From Prinia subflava (Eukaryota > Chordata > Aves > Passeriformes > Cisticolidae), in the NCBI RefSeq assembly GCF_021018805.1, contig NC_086248.1, positions 54,255,485 through 54,319,484 of the forward strand: DNA of 64,000 nt, written 5' to 3'. Positions 37,701 through 50,032 of this stretch are shown here, piece after piece (positions within the stretch are counted from its first letter, which is position 1; every line of letters starts with the position of its first letter). The notes under the pieces are model-generated. The model had not been told where the DNA came from. It saw nothing but the letters and a program-made list of their open reading frames with translations, and did no database searches. The translations under genes were made by a program, and so were the position numbers.

Positions 37701-39151
37701 CCGAAATCTCTGAAGGTATTACATGACTGGTATGAACAGCAGAACCAGATTTTTTTTGTTACTTGTTCCAGAATTTTTGCAAACATTTGAGAAACAATGC
37801 CATGAACAGAATGGCAAGTCATAAAGTTGCTTTCATTAAGAGAACCAACTTCTGCAGAATACCTCAAAAGCAGGGAGAAAACCCCCACACCAATCCTTTC
37901 AATTTATAATTGGAAATTGTACATTAGCAAGTCCAATGAAGTAATGAGGAAAGTCCTGTTGTAATAATCTATATATAGGAAAAATATAACTGCCTTGTCT
38001 CACATAGCACCTTCTGACATGCAAGTATGCGACTGCCATGTGTTCACTGCTGTTCACTCAAAACTCTTGAGTGTTTCTTAAAATGAAGGTGTCAGGTTGA
38101 GAAAAAAAAAGCAACACATGCAGATAGGGCCACTGCAGGAAGGCAAAATGTGGGCTGGAGCCCAAGTTTAGAGAGAAGACTGATGATTGGTATAGGGATA
38201 CAGATTCATTCCCCTAGGAGGGGGAAAAAACAAAGGATGTGCAGGAACCAGGTGATGCTGATGGAATCCTGCATGGCTATAATCCCTGTGACAACAATCA
38301 CATCCTTTTTCTCTACTGCAAGTGCTAGGGGTTTTTTTCCAAGTCTCTGCATGCCAAAAGGATTGAAGAACACAAAGGTTCTTGTGGTTGGAGAACATAA
38401 AGAGTGATAGACATCTTCCCCAAGATTTGTCTTCTCCTAAAACATAAGAATTTAAGAGCCAGAAGCATTGCTGTTTCCCTCAAGAAACACTGTTTTCACT
38501 GCCTTTTTAAATCTTCAGGAGGACACTGAGATGAGTTAGGTTGGTCAGTTGGGTTACATTTCCTCTGGGAACTGTGATGCTGTTCCTGGCACAGAAATCC
38601 TGGAGAGTCATGGTAGCAGATAGTCTTTGGTATGTTTTTCAGTGTGGCCTGGGGCATGAGAGCATCACTGCCCCTGCATAGTGCCAGCCTGTGTTTGCAG
38701 CCTGCCAACATTTCCTGATGATTACATGAACAGGGAGTGAACTCCAGGACAGCAGAACCAGCACAAGGAGCAGTTACACTCCCACTGGCTGGAGCTACAT
38801 CCCGTACACACCCTTTGGAAGGGTCTCTACCTTTTTTGTGTTTTTCTCTCAGCACTGCCGTGCTCACTCCCACTCTCTGGGCATATATTTAGTAATCTGC
38901 CCTCCACACCCTGCTTTGATCTGAGAGGAGCACCTAGAACAAGCTGTTAATGAACTCAAGGCAAAATTTCTGACTGCAATGATTTGGAGAAAAATTCCTC
39001 ATTAATATGGGCAGCTTAATATGTCAGTGTATGGGAGCGACTCCCTCCTGCTTTAACCCAATTTCTCAGGGTGGCAAAAGCGGCACTGTAAACATCTGGC
39101 TATTAGATTTAGCTTCAGGGAACACACTGACATCTTCTTCTTCCTCTACAG
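34712..39151 (+). other. Intron 7 (4440 nt)
   Basis: Intron from GTAAGT to TTCTTCCTCTACAG. A somewhat GC-rich stretch at about 38500-38900 is open on the minus strand for 125 codons, but it has no recognisable protein motif. I identify no mobile element with confidence. Confidence 0.8.
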
Positions 39152-39258
39152 CCTGTCACTGTCACATGAATGGCTCCTTCTCCGAGATCTGTGACTCTCG
39201 GACAGGCCAGTGCGAGTGTAAAGCCAACGTGATCGGGCGCCGCTGTGACATCTGCAAA
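39152..39258 (+). CDS. LAMA2: LAMA2 exon w8: LE module, first seven cysteines
   Basis: This exon is 107 nt. Its first two bases complete the Pro codon of w7, and it ends in phase 0 at TGCAAA|GTGAGT. It reads CHCHMNGSFSEICDSRTGQC then ECKANVIGRRCDICK: LE cysteines 1-7 in canonical spacing. NGS is a potential N-glycosylation site. The eighth cysteine must come from the next exon. Both w9 (GTFGLQFSRGC) and the extra exon at 40286 (NYFWAPEKPFC) can supply it in frame. Confidence 0.96.
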
Positions 39259-40285
39259 GTGAGTGACCAGAAGTGGGGTTTCCTTTCAGCTTTCTTCACT
39301 GTTTGCTGCAACTAAATATCATTTGGTTCTGGATAGGCTTTTGTCTGTTGTTTTGCTGGGGTTTTTTTTCCATTTAAAGAACATGTATAGATTGTTCTTC
39401 TGTAGAGAAAAGTAAAATGTTAGCTTTTAAAATGTTTCATGCTTGTTGTCTAGAACAGGACACAAGACATTTACATGCAATGAATGCATTTTAAGCTTCA
39501 CTGTATCTAGAAGTACATTTGTATACATAGTATATACACTTCATATTTTGAATGATATAAAAAATTAGTTTAAAATATTGCAGCTTTGGAAGATATTCCA
39601 TCTATGAAGAAAGCTGCAAAATGTCCGATAGCATTTGATGTTTATTTTTTTAAAAAAGCAGGGTGCTAGTTTAGTTCTCCTGGCATGTTCTGTCTTTATG
39701 GGTTTTTTTTTAGGGATTCTTCTTGTGTTGTCCAAACAATGTATTATTTTTTGATGAAAGTGTTTTTTGCCTTGACATTGTTTTCCTGTCTCATAAATCA
39801 CTGCAGAGAAATATCGTTTCATAAACTTCCACAGAGTTGTCTTCAGGCAGCTAAGGAATATGCTATAGCTGGCTGCACATTTCTCTAGTTCAACATAAGG
39901 ACTCTAGTTCAACATTAGGTCTATATGGTCAGAATACCTCCACCTATGTGTAATTTAGAGCACATAAATAATTCTGCAGAAATCAAAAGGATCATTTTCA
40001 CCGTTTAAAATTATGTCATTTCTGAAGTTAAAAAATTATGTAATTTCACACTCCATTTTCAACAGTATTTAAAGAGTCTGTTCAAAGAAAAATTTCTGAT
40101 ATCAGTGGAATTTGCAGATTGCATAAGGTACTCAGCAAATATCTCATTAATAAAATACTGATACTTAATTGGAGTTAATCTTTGTTCACTTCAGTGTTTA
40201 CTCCTGTCTTTATTTCTGAACTCTTTTATGTGGTGTAGTTTCCTTATCTTCACTTTCTAACAGTGTTTACTTTTCATTCTTAAAG

Positions 40286-40432
40286 CCCAACTACTTCTGG
40301 GCCCCAGAAAAGCCATTTTGTATACCCTGTGGCTGCAGTGCTTTAGGATCTGTGTCACTGCAGTGTGATATGTTGGGAAGATGTATCTGCAAATCAGGAT
40401 TCATGGGCAGACACTGTGAAATCAGCAGACAG
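40286..40432 (+). CDS. LAMA2: Extra LE-type cassette exon within LAMA2 intron 8
   Basis: These 147 nt (49 codons), phase 0 to 0, lie between w8 and w9 with acceptor CATTCTTAAAG and a weak donor CAG|GTGCCT. They encode NYFWAPEKPFC, which would supply cysteine 8 to the module begun in w8. CGCSALGSVSLQC, CICKSGFMG and RHCEISRQ then carry cysteines 1-6 of an additional LE module, and w9 would provide its last cysteine. Where cysteine 7 is expected there is a serine (codon 47). As I recall it, the mammalian alpha-2 sequence goes straight from w8 to w9, so inclusion would add one LE module without shifting the frame. The frame stays open to 40636, so a longer exon using another donor is possible. 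Whether it is spliced in cannot be seen here. Confidence 0.65.
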
Positions 40433-42244
40433 GTGCCTAAATTGCAAGAAAATATGGGAAGCAGTCAGCAGATTCGAGTACCCCCCCGGAGGTGGGGCAC
40501 CAGCAGTGCCAGTGGGTGCCCACGAGGCGCTTACCAGCCTGCAGCTCTGGTAATGAGAAACTTGGCTTTGCATGGGCTGAACTCTCCTGTTGGCTTGTGT
40601 TTGGAGCTCACACAGATTGCTTGGGGTTTTAATTTTTAATGCCCGTGTTACAGTATAAGAAATTCTCAAGAAACAGACAGGCTCAGAAGACAAGCAGCAT
40701 TTTAGGATTCTTCCTCAATCCTAAGGGCTTCATCGTGCAAGTGGTGCTATCAGTGTATCAAATGCCAGACTAAGTCCCAAAACAGCACCATCAATAGCAG
40801 TATGCACAAAATGCATGGGAGCTGTACATAAATGAATGGAATCAGTGGGATTTTCTCGGACTTTGCAGCATGAGACTTCCTTTTCTAACAATTCAAGAAT
40901 CAATAGCTTAAGGAGGTTTCAAGAAGGATCAGCCCCAGAGGCAAAGAGTTGAGATCTAATTTTAAAATATTGAACATAACTGGTATTAAAAGTTCTTGTT
41001 AGCAAATATGGCCAGTTATCAGAGCCATTTTTAACTCAGTGTAGTGCCAGTTATGTGAATGTAATGCCCAAAAAGATAGGAGTGTTCGTTCCTTATCCCA
41101 GACCAACAAAGCAACTTATTTCCTAAAATTAAGTAATTATGATACAACTACTTCTAACAGAGCAGTATTTTAGGAATGTTGTTTGTTCTCCCTGCAACTC
41201 AAAATCTCTATACTTATCACACCCCTGTTTGAAAAATACCTGGTAGTGTTTTTCATCCTCAGCTAGACGCTGGGACCCATGCTATATTTGTTCATGTAGA
41301 TTTCCTTGGAGAAATTATTTTTTTCCAATTAAACATATCAGATTACTGTGTTGCCCACACAGTACACTGATGGAGCCATGATATAATGACATATTCAGAA
41401 AATTCAGTATATTTCCTAATTGTAATCTAGGATCTTATCTTTTGTTTAGTAAATGGGATTCTTAGAATTTCTGTGTGTAAGTGAACTTAGCTGAGAACTT
41501 TAACTTGGGGTTGAAGTTTGCATGACTGACCAAAATGTCATTGTGTGCAGCCCTCCTCACAGAATGCAACCCAGCATGGTGGTGGTCTTTTCCAACTTAA
41601 TGCAGTATGGAGTGCTGGCATCAGACTTGTCCTGACTTTTACCCATGTAAACAGAATTTATTAGATCCTAGCTAACTTTATATTGAGAATTGAGATGCAT
41701 GCTGTGCATTGGTTACTTCATGACATTGATCTGAATGTCTGTCCTGAGACTGTGCATGTTCACATGTCTTTCTTCCTCTGTAAAAGAAAGCTTTAGAGAT
41801 AGTCAAGTATTTTATTGAACCTTGAGTTTAATTAAATGAGTTTGACTATCTCTTTTTCTCTGATACGCCATGTTTTGTCAGGCAGAAGTACGAAATTTGC
41901 CAAACATTTCAGTTTAGAGTTTGGAAATAAAAATCAGTGTAATTCTTTATTACATATATAATCAAGCATTTGCTTAGGTTTGTATGATTTTCAGGCCAAA
42001 TTCTGACCACAGATGTGGTCCTGTATTCTGACACCTATCAGCAGACTCTGTGTGAGTGGGGAACTTCTGTATTAACCTCAGAGGTCAGATTTCAGGACTT
42101 TTCCATGGAAAGCTTCTGAAGTTTCAGAGAATTCATCAATACAAGAGGTTAGTTAGGGGCTTCTACTGTGTAATAAATCCATCAATAGTAGTTATAGAAC
42201 CATTAAGGTTGACTCTTAAGGTTAACCCCCAAGTTAAATGATTC

Positions 42245-42700
42245 CAGCCATTGACTGGTCACCACTTTGTCAACTAGACCATGGTACTAAGTGCCACGTC
42301 CAGTCATTTCTTGAATGACTTCACCACTGCCCTGGGCAGCCTGCTTCGATGGCTGACCACCCTATCAGTGAAGAAATTGTTCCTTTTGTCCAACCTGAGC
42401 ATCCCCTGGCACTGCCTGAGGCTGTCCTCTTGTCCTGTTGCTGGCTCCCTGGGAGCCAAGGCCGAATCTCACCTGGCTACAGCCTCCTTTCAAGGAGTTG
42501 TAGAGAGAAAATTTCCCCCTGAGCCTCCTCTTCTCCAGGCTCAGCACCCCCAGTTCTCTCACTCACTCCTCACAGGACTTGTGCTTCAGACCCTTCACCA
42601 GCTCCATTGCCCTTCTCTGGACACGCTCCAGCACTCCAATGTCTTCTTTTCTTGTAAGTGGTCCATAACGGGACACAGCACTAGTACTTAGTACAGAGAG
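42245..42700 (-). repeat. CR1 LINE fragment (minus strand)
   Basis: This is the antisense copy of a CR1 3' region: AGTGCCACGTCCAGTCATTT, CTGGGCAGCCTG, TCCAACCTGAGCATCCCCTGG, TTCTCCAGGCTCAGCACCCC and CTCTGGACACGCTCCAGCA are the familiar complementary blocks. A 136-codon + strand frame over it is only the antisense reading of the LINE. The element is 5'- and 3'-truncated; edges are approximate. Confidence 0.9.
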
Positions 42701-43933
42701 ACAATCACTCCTATGGTCAAAGCCAGCACAGCTCCATTGATTTGAAGATCTACTGATTTATAGTAGGTAAAAATGTAACACCTCATGCCTGGATCACAAA
42801 GTAGCACATTGTAAAGTAAATATTTTTCACTTTGTTCCATTTATATTCATTAGCAGTGATCTTTTTAATATCTCATTTTCAATATTCTGCTTTTCTATCA
42901 AACTTGCTGATAGATTTTATTATTAATGTAATATCGATTTCAAGTGAAGTTATTAATATGATTTGGATTTCAGTACTCATTGAAAATCATCATGCCTGAA
43001 AAAGAGGTAGAGAAGTACTCTACTCATTTTAAAGCGCTCTAGCTCAAGACTGTGTTTGTCATTTGAATATCAAGTATGGTGTGTTCTAAGAAGCCTCTGT
43101 TGGTTGGTGCAGTGAAACTCACAAAGCCTTTTGGTTGAAAGCTTTGTGCACAACTCCCATGTCACAGTATACAAATTAACGTGTCTTCCCTTCTTTACTT
43201 TTTGCACTCCACTAGTAAAGTTAAGGAGGAAATTTCTTACTATAGTTGATAACATCTACTCTGGTTCTGTAGAAACATTAAATTGATCACTGCAAAAAAG
43301 AAAGAAAAGGAAGAAAATAGAAGAGAAACAGAGGCAGAGAATCCAAAGACAGAGTTTTTTATCTTAAAAAAAATCCCCATTATTTTTTTGTATCGAACAC
43401 AAACACACTTTCTCTTTGTTCTTCTAATGTTATTCCTATATATATCATTCTAACGAATTGCCCTTAAGTTACTGTATACAGATAGTGCCTTTTCTCAAAG
43501 GAGATAAAATCTAGTTCAGAGGCTTTCCAGTTGAATCAATCTCCATTCATAGCTAAAAATTTGAATTCACTCTCTTAGCAACAAACTCTGCCTTGACATA
43601 GCCTTACTACCAGAGACGGAATGTGTATTTTGTGCTGACATATCTTCCATTCCAAGTGAGCATTGTACTTAGGGAAACACAGCTTCATAAGAAACGTTGC
43701 AGAACATTCGTTATAGCATCAGGTAACATTCTGAAATCTTTATTCTTTCTCAGCAGTGTAGGGCATTTAGTGTCCTTGCTGCAGGGTTTTACCACTACAG
43801 TTTCACCTGTTAAAAGCAGTATTTCAGTCATGAAGAGAAAACAGCAACCCTGATTTCCCTACACTCTCAGCTTTTCCTCTTTTCTCCTGGTAATCATTCC
43901 ATGTACTAAATGCTCTTCCTCACTCTGTGGCAG

Positions 43934-44114
43934 CCTGGAACGTTTGGCTTACAGTTTTCCAGAGGATGTGTTCCCTGCAACTGCAACTCTTTTGGTTCCA
44001 AGTCCTTCGATTGCGATGGAGACGGACAGTGCTATTGCCAGCCTGGAGTGACTGGAAAGAAGTGTGACCGCTGTGCACATGGGTTTTACAACTTCGAAGA
44101 AGGAGGCTGTACTC
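43934..44114 (+). CDS. LAMA2: LAMA2 exon w9: LE module
   Basis: This exon is 181 nt, entering in phase 0 and leaving in phase 1 (ACTC|GTATGT). PGTFGLQFSRGC closes the module of w8. CNCNSFGSKSFDC to CYCQPGVTGKKCDRCAHG to EEGGC is a complete eight-cysteine LE module. The NSFGSKSFDC block and QPGVTGKKCDRCAHG are identical or nearly so to mammalian alpha-2 and separate it from alpha-1. The ORF also reads upstream into the intron, but GGCAG|CCTGGA is the acceptor. Confidence 0.97.
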
Positions 44115-47100
44115 GTATGTAAATGTTTTGCACCCAAGTGCAGATTGATTTCTTTGTTTGTTTATTTGTTTACTTATTCCTGAGAGTCTAGTTTGGCTAA
44201 TTTTGGATTGCCTAACAGATTTTCCTGACAGGGGGTTCAGGGACAGCCTTGTACATCATTCACTTGACCAGAGTGGTTATTGGCAAGAACGAAAGACCAA
44301 AGCAATCTCTGCTATTTTATGAGCAGTTTATGGTGAATCTACTACATTTAGAAGGAACAGGAATGTCATTGACTCCATGTAGTGTCTGCCAGAAAAATTC
44401 CCTGAAGTTCCTACAATTTAGTTAAGAGTATCATAGAACTCTGATTAAAATTTTTGCCAAATCACATCAACTTTTAGGGGTGTAAAAGGAAAACAAGAAA
44501 AACAAAAACTCCCTTTACTTCTAGTTTTGTCCCAAACCTTTTTATTGTTTTTATATGGTTGATCCTCTTTCATTACCACAATCCTTTCCTGTACAGCAGT
44601 ATTTAGCTGCTTACTTGTTTTGTGTACAAGATCTTTAAGTAAAATGATTTGCTATATCCCTTGTGTAAACACATGAAAAGTCTCCTTTTCTAGTTGCTGA
44701 AACTCTAGCATTAGACATAAATATATCCAGCCACCTCTATACCTTTATTTTGTCCTTTTGGAAATTAGGTCAAAGACTGAAATGAATGCTTCCTATCCTT
44801 GAAGTAGTGCAGACTGCTATATCAAAAAGGACCCAATCAATAGCTTTCTTCACAGGGAAATATCCATCTTTCCTGATAGAACTGTGTTTTTCAAGTCTCA
44901 GAGACTTATTTACATGTGATCACAGGACACATAAAAGTTGTCTAGTGTGACTGACTGCTGGGGTGCCAGAATGCTGTTATTATTCTTCAGGTATAAAGTG
45001 TATTCTTTCTAGAAGCAGAAATCACAATGTCTGGTAATCTGTTCTTCCTCCTTTCCTATCCAAAATGGCAGCACAAGGAACAAGCTTAGGTCTCTGCCTT
45101 TTCTTGCTCCTTTTTTTTTTTCACGGAAGGAGCATCAAGGCCTTGAGACCTGCATTTGTACAGCAGAAGTCAATTTTACCTGTAGGGTGGATGAATCTTG
45201 AAACAGCCTGGATTATAGGTTATATTTGAAAATGTTGCTCTATGGTATTGTCTCCCACGGGATTGAAGGGTTCAAAAACACTTACAGGTTTGAAAAGTTC
45301 AGATACAGTGACACCTTGGAAAAGGGAGAGATTGGTTCCCAGGCTCACTGATGAGAGAGCTTGAAATAAAATGCAAATGATAACGGGAGTCCTGAAGCCT
45401 TTAGCAATTAAATGAAGGGCAAAAAATTCTGTTGTTTATGATTAGCATCTTATTCTAACATTCCACAGGTTAAAAGCCCGTCAATATTGTGAAACACAAG
45501 AAAATGTTGATAACTACAGTTAGGGAAGTAAAATGAGAGGGGTATTAATGAAGTTGCACATTAAAAATTTAATTGCTGTCTTGGCAAACTTTGAATTGAC
45601 AGAATTTAAGAAACAGCGATGAAATGGTAAAATACTGTAGATCTACGTAATATTTTAAATATAAATGTATCAACCTGTGGTTATCAAATGTTTAAAGCAA
45701 CAGAAGCATCTATAGGTGTTGAGAAAATCCGGAATTTTGAAAGTTCCCAAGTTAATAGAATAGTTGGAGTGGAATTCTGTTTTCAATGTGCTGTTTTTGC
45801 CAGACTTATTTTTAGTAGACTTCTAATGTATTCCTTCAAATGACAAAAAATAAGAATTAAATTATGAATCACAAAGAAAATCAGAAATTTATTAGAAGTA
45901 TATCAAATCATGCTAGAAGGAAAAGTACAGAAAAATTAATTCCGTTGTGACAGTTAAGTATCAAGTAACATATTGGACCTCTTTTATCTAACATTTATCC
46001 AAAAGAAATATAATTTGATTTTTTTCTTGAGCAGTATAAATCTGTAAAGCCTAAAAACCCTGAAGGCATTGTCAGTGTTGACATTCTAGCAGCAAAAATA
46101 TAAAATCCATTTCACTATTGCTTGCAACAATTGTGTTATATTTTCCCCTCTTATTTTGAAAAATAATTATTAAAAATAAAAATAGGAAAACCATTTGAGT
46201 ATCTCCTTCCCCTCCATGCCTTTTTAGCCAATTTTTTGTAAGACCTGGAAGCCCATAGATGAGCTGTCACATCTGAAAGCCTCAGTCTTCCAATGAGATG
46301 TATTCTGAAACTTCAAGCTACAGTGTGTGAAAATATTTTAAATAGCATTCAACACTATGTGTTCCTGGCATGATGGAGGCGAAACTTGCTATCTTCTTTG
46401 CATCAGTTACCTTATCTTGAAGGCATTGGTGGGGATAAATAAAGGCCACTTCTTATCTGAACTATAGATAGGAGTTCTATCTTTGGACATCCCTTGTCTT
46501 CTAGTTTCAATCTGAATTGAAGTATTTCACAGCAAAGGCAATGAACATAAATGAAGCCCTCAGTAACAAAGTTACATTACCCTAAGGAACAGGTTATCAG
46601 GCAGTCAGTTTGCTTATGATGCTTTTTCTCTGACCTCATGGGTTGTGTGGATAGTGGGTGTGAAAACAACCGCACACCAGTTCTGCTCTTTCAATCACTT
46701 GTGTGTCTTGTGTCTCAGAACTACTTATCACTTACATAGCTTGAAACAGTATTTGTTACCAATGAGTTGTTCACTTAATAATCCTTTGAGAGAAAAAACC
46801 ACTTCTGGAAGCACTTCCAAACCTGAAGTATTTTTAATTTAATATAATCTGAAAAGAATACCAGTTTCTCATGGAGAGGAAACATCAGTTTGTTGATGTC
46901 CTCCCAAGGCAGAGGATATGTAAGCTGAAAAAGAAGGAATAGAAAGGGAAAAAGAAACTTAAACAACTTTTTTGCCCTTTAAGGAAAGTCTCTTTAGAGC
47001 AACAGAAATTTCAGAAGGTATTTCTCAAATTGGTATAAGAGGTTAAGTAGACTGCAAGTTCCCTGCATAGAAGACTCAGAGGCCCTCAGGTGGCTTCTTA

Positions 47101-47432
47101 GAGGACACAGAGGGCCCAGAAATTGTATAGCAGCACCCCTGCAGTTATGTCACAAGAGTGTACCATCTCAGAAGTCTCTGCAGTTGGTGTCTTTATTTTT
47201 CCCATTCTGTTCTCATTACAGCTACTTCAGCCACAGTTAACCTGTGTTTCACTGCTACTGGTTTTGGTTTCTTGGGGTTTTCCCTACCTTTTCTGCCCCA
47301 TTGTGTCCACAGATAACTGAGACTTCACTGTACAGTAAAATGATGATCCTAATCCCCTTAGGGTCTGCTCTCCAGGCATCACATAAAGGGATAACTTTTC
47401 CTCTCCTTTATTTTTTTCTGTCTCCCATGAAG
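44115..47432 (+). other. Intron 9 (3318 nt)
   Basis: AT-rich intron from GTATGT to CTCCCATGAAG. The acceptor has a purine-containing last stretch but a good T-rich tract 10-25 nt upstream. I recognise no repeat family beyond short simple runs (for example an oligo-T near 45110). Confidence 0.8.
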
Positions 47433-47569
47433 CCTGTGAGTGTGCACGTTTTGGCAATAATTGTGATCCCGTCAGTGGACGCTGTATCTGCCCTCCCAAT
47501 ACTGTTGGAGAGATGTGTGACAAATGTGCGCCAAATCACTGGGGCCACAGCATTGTCAGTGGCTGCAAG
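47433..47569 (+). CDS. LAMA2: LAMA2 exon w10: LE module
   Basis: This exon is 137 nt. Its first two bases complete a Pro codon with w9, and it ends in phase 0 at TGCAAG|GTGAGT. It encodes one complete, compact eight-cysteine LE module: CECARFGNNCDPVSGRC, ICPPNTVGEMCDKC, APNHWGHSIVSGC. The GNNCDP-(T/S)GRCICPPNT and WGHSI-(T/S)GCK blocks match mammalian alpha-2. This is the only module here that is almost exactly one exon. Confidence 0.97.
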
Positions 47570-50032
47570 GTGAGTGGATTTCTATTTTCTCTGTGTGTTT
47601 CCTCTTTCACAGTAATTTATAGCTGGAACACAGGTCTTGGCTTGTAAATCATGGTTTGTCTCCATATTGCGCATTTTGGTGAGAGACTGTGGTGTAATGT
47701 TGGCGATCTGTTACTATTACTCTAGTCCAGATCCTCTGTCTCAGGTATGCAGCCTGTAACACAAAACATCCTGTTGATTCTGCTGTCACACTGAGTCAAT
47801 GTCCTGCTTGAGCCTGATTTTATTTTATTACAGTTGTGTTTAACGTGACTGAGGAGATTACCACAGTACTGGACAATGTTTGTAGATGTGTATTTACAGG
47901 TAATCAGCAGTGCCTTTGGGGAACAAATTTACTCTTGCCTTAATGGTGACACCACTGGGAATTTATACTCAAAGTTTTCTTGATAAAGGCTTCAATTTGT
48001 GCATAAAAGACAGCAAGGAGTAAAGAAAAGAAACACCCACCTTAGTTGTAAATTACACTTTGCGCTTTATTCCCGTGTTCTTAAAGGGGAAATAAACCTT
48101 ATCATTAGCCTTTAAATCCTTCTTATTCCAATATCTGACACAGAGTTAAAATATCTGAACAGAAGGGAGAAGAAATAGGAAAGCAATGATAGAATATTGA
48201 GGAGGCCATGAAAGTTGTTGTTAATGACCTTGAGTTGAGGGGCGCAGTATTCGGTTAAGGTTGAGAGCTGGTGACAGTGGACATGGTGCAAAGTGCAAAT
48301 GCCTTCTTCCTCCCTGCTGTGCCCATTGATGATAAGGGATTTAATAGTACTGCTAGAATTACTCCAGAAAATGATATCTTTTTGCAACAGAGTCATACAC
48401 CATTAATACTTCTTCTTAAAAGGCTGTTAGTCATGTAGCTAAGCAATTGACAGGAATGATTTCTTTTTTGTATGTATGAAAAACTCCTGTGAAACCTCTG
48501 CTGTGCTGCTGTGATATAGACTCTTGGCTTCTGAAACCAGCCTAATGACCTCTGTTTGAGCTCTGGAATATATTCTTTGATTGTCTTTTATGTGAGCACA
48601 TTAGTATGACAGTTCCATGGCACCATCTAAATTAATGATGATCTATCAGCCCACATCTCTTTCAGTATGTTGCCGCTAATTTCTGCAAAGTGAGATGTGA
48701 ATTTTCTGCTTTGCAGACTTTATAGAAGATTTCTGAGGCTGTTGTAAGTCTGGGATAGAGAGCATTGTAGAAAAGTGCATAAACCAAACACAGCATCTGA
48801 TTGTAATTTAGGTTTTGATATTGCACACCAGGCTATTTCAGAGAATGGTGAACAATTTTCTTTCTCAGCTTTGTGTTCAAATGTATCTTGTAGAATAAAG
48901 TTCTTTCTGTCAGAAAGTTTTTTTTTAGGTGGTCATCTTGCAGACTAAAATTTAACCAGTGGTTAAATAGTTTCTCTGTAATTCAGTAAAAATTGCATCT
49001 GTATATTTCCTATATATATTCACCTTCTTTATAAATGGTGTTTTCAGATTGGAGGAAAGGTGCTCTAAGTAGTTATATAATAAACAGTTTTGCTTAGAAA
49101 CTAAATCCACATTTTCTTCTTCTCTTTCTCAGCTTTCTGTCTGTAATTTTAGTAAGTCTATCCATGTCAGTTACTGTGGTAACCTGTACTGCTGGAACTG
49201 AGTTTTTTTCTGTAAGCTGAACTTCTCCATGTGATATTCTGGTCACACCAGTGATTACAGCCAATGTCCTGTATTAACTATGCAGTGCTACCACAGTAAT
49301 AGCACTGAGGAATTCTTCTGTTCTTTGGAAGTCTGCAGTTTTCCCTGCTACTTTTGTATTTAGTATCTAGACACTCTGGAAAATCACCTATTTCTATCCT
49401 CACTTTCCTGTGCAAGTCTTATTCTGTGAGCAAGTTTGCTTCCAAATATGTCACATGACTAAATCTCTAGCCCTTACTGTGTAAATTACTGTCATCTAGG
49501 AGTCTTGTTTGTACAAAGAGAATAGTTACCTGTCTGATGGATGAGTAATAGACATTGAACTAGATTCCTCTGGAACCGCTGAACCGATTGCTCCTGAGCA
49601 ATTCCAATTTTTGGAAAGTGTTCTGAACATTCCTGCAGAGAATTTACATACAAAATACTTGTGCTTGTATGTATGACAGTGCTTGTAGTTTCTGAGTTAA
49701 TTTTGTCCACAAATTATTTCAATGTCCCTTACCCTTTTGGGTTTGTTTTTAATGCCTAACTTATCAGTGGTAAGTAATAGCTATCAAAAAAATCTCACCA
49801 GCATTGTAAATGTATTTAGTGTAAGTGCTTGACCCATGTTGAACAAAAATAAATTAATGGCCTTATAATTGAAATATGTTATTTTTCAACAGTGGAAATC
49901 CACTGCTGTATTGTATTTATAGATACTTAAAAGAGGTGAATTGTTTTTTGATTGGGTTTTGGTTTTGATTTGGTTTGGTGGGGTTTTTTTTCAGAAGCAC
50001 AATTGCAATTGCCTTGTTTCTCTCTTTTTCAG
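47570..50032 (+). other. Intron 10 (2463 nt)
   Basis: Intron from GTGAGT to a strong pyrimidine tract TTTCTCTCTTTTTCAG. It is AT-rich, and I identify no repeat family, gene or RNA. Confidence 0.8.

Larger units (their letters stand above)
39259..43933 (+). other. Intron 8 (4675 nt), containing an extra LE-like exon
   Basis: The canonical splice joins w8 to w9 across this stretch. It contains the extra LE-coding exon at 40286-40432 and an antisense CR1 at about 42245-42700. The rest is AT-rich with nothing recognisable. The w9 acceptor is CTCTGTGGCAG. Confidence 0.85.

Noticed and set aside
38496..38873. A 125-codon minus-strand frame in a GC-richer patch of intron 7, with several cysteines.
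   Set aside because: The cysteine spacing is not LE-like, no splice or promoter context is visible, and the composition alone does not support a gene.
42281..42691. A 136-codon + strand open frame.
   Set aside because: It is the antisense reading of a CR1 fragment.
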